A stretch of DNA of 6,423 bases from Candidatus Aenigmatarchaeota archaeon (GTDB taxonomy: Archaea > Aenigmatarchaeota > Aenigmatarchaeia > GW2011-AR5 > WALA01), in NCBI GenBank assembly GCA_015523085.1, contig WALA01000013.1:1-6423 (forward strand). Reading direction: 5' to 3'. Below the pieces are notes generated by a model, which worked only from the letters and a program-made list of their open reading frames with translations, searched no databases and was not told where the DNA came from. The position numbers and the translations under genes were made by a program. Each line of letters opens with the position of its first letter. The first letter of the stretch is position 1. Below, one piece after another: positions 4,807 to 6,423 of this stretch.

Positions 4807-4823
4807 ATGAAATAATTTTCAAA
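4807..4823. repeat. 17-bp direct repeat, copy 1
   Basis: ATGAAATAATTTTCAAA occurs here and again, identically, at 4872-4888. Its core TGAAA-N4-TTTCA has dyad symmetry, as expected for a dimeric DNA-binding protein site. Copy 1 runs into a further palindrome, TTCAAAGTTTGAA (4818-4830). It begins 12 bases after the YggU-like gene stops. Confidence 0.6.
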
Positions 4824-4871
4824 GTTTGAAGAATCAACTGAAATATCCGACCATTGAAAGATCTGCGCGGA

Positions 4872-4888
4872 ATGAAATAATTTTCAAA
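4872..4888. repeat. 17-bp direct repeat, copy 2
   Basis: This is an exact second copy of the repeat at 4807-4823, with a 65-base period. The bases flanking the two copies differ, so the conserved unit is the 17 bp alone. It may be an operator, or an accessory site of the putative origin. Confidence 0.6.
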
Positions 4889-5021
4889 ACGCTGTACCAA
4901 GTGCTTAAATCAACCGCCTATGTGCTTCGTGTTCAGGCGTTTAGTTTCGAAGTCGATCGCTGATAGCAATGGTAAACTCATATATTCAATTGGTTTCGCT
5001 TCGATGGCGGAGATTACTTAA

Positions 5022-5039
5022 TTGAGAACACTTTCTCAA
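5022..5039. repeat. Perfect 7-bp inverted repeat (hairpin or operator)
   Basis: TTGAGAA (5022-5028) and TTCTCAA (5033-5039) are exact reverse complements around a four-base loop. No T-run follows on either strand, so a terminator is unlikely. It could be a protein-binding dyad of the origin region. Confidence 0.4.
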
Positions 5040-5111
5040 CGCCGTTCTAAAAGAAGCAGGTCTTTTCAAATAAGAAAAAAATCAGGGAAATTGACGTCTC
5101 CATGTCCTCTG

Positions 5112-5130
5112 TTTCTTATGGAAATTATCA
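5112..5130 (+). repeat. ORB-like element 1
   Basis: TTTCTTATGGAAATTATCA aligns with box 2 at 13 of 19 positions, keeping ATGGAAATTA intact. The G-rich tail is lost, making it the weakest on that side. Confidence 0.45.
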
Positions 5131-5141
5131 CCGTACAAGAG

Positions 5142-5182
5142 TTTATATATATAAATGAGTTATGAAAAATATATTTATATAT
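5142..5182. other. A/T-rich tract, putative DNA unwinding element
   Basis: Only three of 41 bases are G or C. It contains the perfect 14-bp palindrome TTTATATATATAAA (5142-5155) and an 18-base A/T-only run at 5165-5182. It lies directly between ORB-like elements 1 and 2, as expected for the melting site of an archaeal origin. Confidence 0.5.
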
Positions 5183-5188
5183 CCCGGA

Positions 5189-5207
5189 GTTCCAATGGAA
5201 ATTAAGG
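5189..5207 (+). repeat. ORB-like element 2 (best match)
   Basis: GTTCCAATGGAAATTAAGG closely resembles the archaeal mini-ORB core TTCCAGTGGAAAC, differing at one base within TTCCAGTGGAAA. It contains the dyad TTCCAATGGAA and ends in a purine/G tail (AAGG). Confidence 0.6.
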
Positions 5208-5250
5208 TGTGTGAGGTTTAGCTTCTATGAAGAATACATTACAATTCAGA

Positions 5251-5262
5251 TATATTTAAATA
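5251..5262 (+). promoter_or_regulatory. TATA box of orc1/cdc6
   Basis: TATATTTAAATA is centred near 5256, predicting transcription from about 5282 and a leader of about 15 bases before the ATG at 5299. ORB-like element 3 (5264-5282) occupies the space between this box and the predicted start. Confidence 0.6.
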
Positions 5263-5263
5263 C

Positions 5264-5282
5264 TTTCCACGAGAAATAAAGG
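5264..5282 (+). repeat. ORB-like element 3, overlapping the cdc6 promoter
   Basis: TTTCCACGAGAAATAAAGG matches box 2 at 14 of 19 positions, keeping TTCCA, GAAAT and AAAGG/TAAGG. It sits immediately downstream of the cdc6 TATA box, where bound Cdc6 would be expected to block transcription initiation (inference). Confidence 0.5.
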
Positions 5283-5298
5283 TTGCTCGGGTGTGGTT

Positions 5299-6423
5299 AT
5301 GCAAGGAGACATCAAGGATTTTTTGAAGGAGAAAAAGGAGAGCGGTCTGTTTTCGAAGTTCCTGAACCAGAAGACACTGTTCAAGAACAAGGACGTGCTC
5401 AGTGGATCTTACGTTCCTGACAAGATTTACCACCGCGAGAAGCAGATAAATCAAATCGCATCCATACTTGCGCCGGCGCTGCGCGGTCAGCTTCCAAACA
5501 ACATATTCATTTACGGCACTGTCGGAACCGGGAAATCGATAACGACAAAGTACGTCGTTTCTGAGCTCGAGAAAAGCGCCGAAAACGTCAAGGTCGTTTA
5601 CGTCAACTGCAAGATGAAGCGCGTTTCCGACACGGAGTACCGGCTGCTCTCGCAGATACTTCTTGAAATGAACGTGCGCGTCCCAGACACCGGGCTTCCG
5701 ACGGAGACGCTCTACAAGAAATTTTTCGACGTTCTCGATTCCAGGAAGTGGATAGTCATACTTGTCCTCGATGAAATAGACAACCTTGTCAACAAGATAG
5801 GCGACAATTTCCTTTACAATCTCACGAGGATAAACACGGAACTCAAGCGGGCGAAAATGAGCATAATCGGGATAACGAATGAAATCTCATTCCGCGAGTC
5901 CTTGGATGCGCGCGTGCGCTCATCGCTCTCTGAGGAAGAAGTGCTTTTCACGCCTTACAACGCGATTCAGTTGAAGGACATACTTAATGAACGCGCGAAA
6001 AACGCGTTTTTCGACAACGTCGTCAGCGACAGCGTCATAAGCAAATGCGCTGCCATAGCAGCTCAGGAACACGGTGATGCGAGGCGCGCACTTGACTTGC
6101 TCCGTGTCGCGGGTGAGCTCGCCGAGCGCGATGGTGCCGAGAAGGTTGATGAAAAGTACGTTGACATGGCGCAGGACAAGCTCGATCTCGACAGAGTCAC
6201 GGAAGTCATAAGAAGTCAGCCGAAGCAGTCAAAGGCAGTGCTCTACGCCATAATACGCGCAGGGAAAAACGGCGTCATGACAGGCGACGTCCTCGAGGAG
6301 TACAAGAGAATATGCAAGGTCAATGGACTCAACGTTCTCACACAAAGGCGCGTCAGCGACCTCATAACAGAGTACGACATGCTTGGAATAATCACGACGC
6401 GCGTTGTCTCAAAAGGTCGGTAC
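5299..6423 (+). CDS. cdc6: Orc1/Cdc6 replication initiator (3' end cut by window)
   Basis: The first 375 residues of an archaeal Orc1/Cdc6 protein, the AAA+ ATPase that binds origin boxes and loads the MCM helicase. The lead-in LSGSYVPDKIYHREKQI (34-50) matches the family block before the P-loop. Walker A is GTVGTGKS at 73-80 and Walker B is LVLDEID at 155-161. Sensor 1 is Asn194 in GITNE, the arginine-finger segment is LDARVRSSL (202-210), and the sensor 2 motif is HGDARRALDLLR (258-269). From about residue 300 the winged-helix DNA-binding domain begins, and the sequence stops in its wing at VVSKGRY, so only about 30-40 C-terminal residues should be missing (family about 400). The ATG at 5299 is preceded by a weak GGGTG (5289-5293); the in-frame GTG at 5293 is an alternative. 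The promoter overlaps a putative ORB, suggesting self-regulation, and the gene abuts the candidate origin. Confidence 0.95.
   Translation, partial: MQGDIKDFLKEKKESGLFSKFLNQKTLFKNKDVLSGSYVPDKIYHREKQINQIASILAPALRGQLPNNIFIYGTVGTGKSITTKYVVSELEKSAENVKVVYVNCKMKRVSDTEYRLLSQILLEMNVRVPDTGLPTETLYKKFFDVLDSRKWIVILVLDEIDNLVNKIGDNFLYNLTRINTELKRAKMSIIGITNEISFRESLDARVRSSLSEEEVLFTPYNAIQLKDILNERAKNAFFDNVVSDSVISKCAAIAAQEHGDARRALDLLRVAGELAERDGAEKVDEKYVDMAQDKLDLDRVTEVIRSQPKQSKAVLYAIIRAGKNGVMTGDVLEEYKRICKVNGLNVLTQRRVSDLITEYDMLGIITTRVVSKGRY

Larger units (their letters stand above)
5112..5282 (+). other. Candidate replication origin (oriC) next to orc1/cdc6
   Basis: Archaeal origins commonly lie just upstream of orc1/cdc6 and contain origin recognition boxes (ORBs, core TTCCAGTGGAAAC followed by a G-rich element) around an AT-rich unwinding element. 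Here three same-orientation boxes share a pattern close to TTCCAAYGGAAATTAAGG, at 5112-5130, 5189-5207 and 5264-5282, with periods of 77 and 75 bases. An almost purely A/T stretch lies at 5142-5182 between the first two. I see no convincing inverted partner box to the left, which typical origins have. The call is inference from sequence pattern and gene context. Confidence 0.6.
4796..5298. other. About 500-base non-coding region between the CBS operon and orc1/cdc6
   Basis: No convincing gene is visible on either strand. From left to right it holds a pair of 17-bp direct repeats (4807 and 4872), a 13-bp palindrome TTCAAAGTTTGAA (4818-4830), a perfect 7-bp hairpin (5022-5039), three origin-box-like repeats (5112, 5189, 5264), an A/T-only tract (5142-5182) and the cdc6 TATA box (5251-5262). 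The size, the AT-rich tract and the adjacency to the initiator gene fit a replication origin. Confidence 0.6.

Noticed and set aside
4807..4888. Possible two-unit CRISPR array, suggested by a 17-bp repeat with a 65-base period and an ATTGAAAG string at about 4853-4860
   Set aside because: Only two copies exist, 17 bp is shorter than CRISPR repeats, the flanks of the copies do not extend the match, and no cas gene is visible.
4920..5021. 33-residue plus-strand reading frame faintly like the start of a PRC-barrel (DSNGK motif)
   Set aside because: It is very short, has no ribosome-binding site, and lies in the non-coding region; the likeness is too slight to call even a pseudogene.
5022..5039. 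Intrinsic terminator formed by the TTGAGAA/TTCTCAA hairpin
   Set aside because: No T-run follows on either strand, and no gene ends close to it.
5239..5454. 71-residue minus-strand reading frame
   Set aside because: It is antisense to the cdc6 promoter and N terminus and has no supporting motif.

Overview
The window is archaeal chromosomal DNA. The evidence is an archaeal Holliday junction resolvase (Hjc), a long-form archaeal tyrosyl-tRNA synthetase, an Orc1/Cdc6 replication initiator, a minimal histone-fold protein, a COG1709-type transcription regulator, archaeal TATA boxes about 25-27 bases before several start codons, and GGTGAT/GGAGGTG ribosome-binding sites. The phylum cannot be fixed from this sequence. 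Most genes have roughly 50% GC (hand estimate), but tyrS and its flanks are clearly AT-richer.

Layout. (1) Positions 19-1004, plus strand: a NifX/NifB-type small protein and a SAM-dependent methyltransferase joined by an ATGA overlap. (2) Positions 988-3601, minus strand, read in the order hjc, tyrS, a 55-residue histone-fold protein that is easily missed because of its size, and an HTH regulator whose end overlaps the methyltransferase tail to tail. (3) Positions 3660-4795, plus strand: a tightly overlapping run of a CBS-pair protein with a C-terminal zinc finger, an unrecognised 155-residue protein and a DUF167/YggU-family protein. (4) Positions 4796-5298: about 500 bases without a convincing gene. 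(5) From 5299: orc1/cdc6, which runs off the right end.

The most notable feature is the stretch just before orc1/cdc6. Three similar elements resembling archaeal origin recognition boxes lie in the same orientation, 75-77 bases apart (5112, 5189, 5264), and an A/T-only tract lies between the first two. This looks like a replication origin next to its initiator gene. The third box sits between the cdc6 TATA box and the expected transcript start, so autoregulation by Cdc6 is plausible.

Other points of interest are one self-complementary TATA box that could serve both hjc and the CBS gene, apparently leaderless starts for hjc and tyrS, a histone-fold protein lacking most of helix 3, and a 44-base coding overlap in two frames. 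No new defence system, mobile element or CRISPR array was found.
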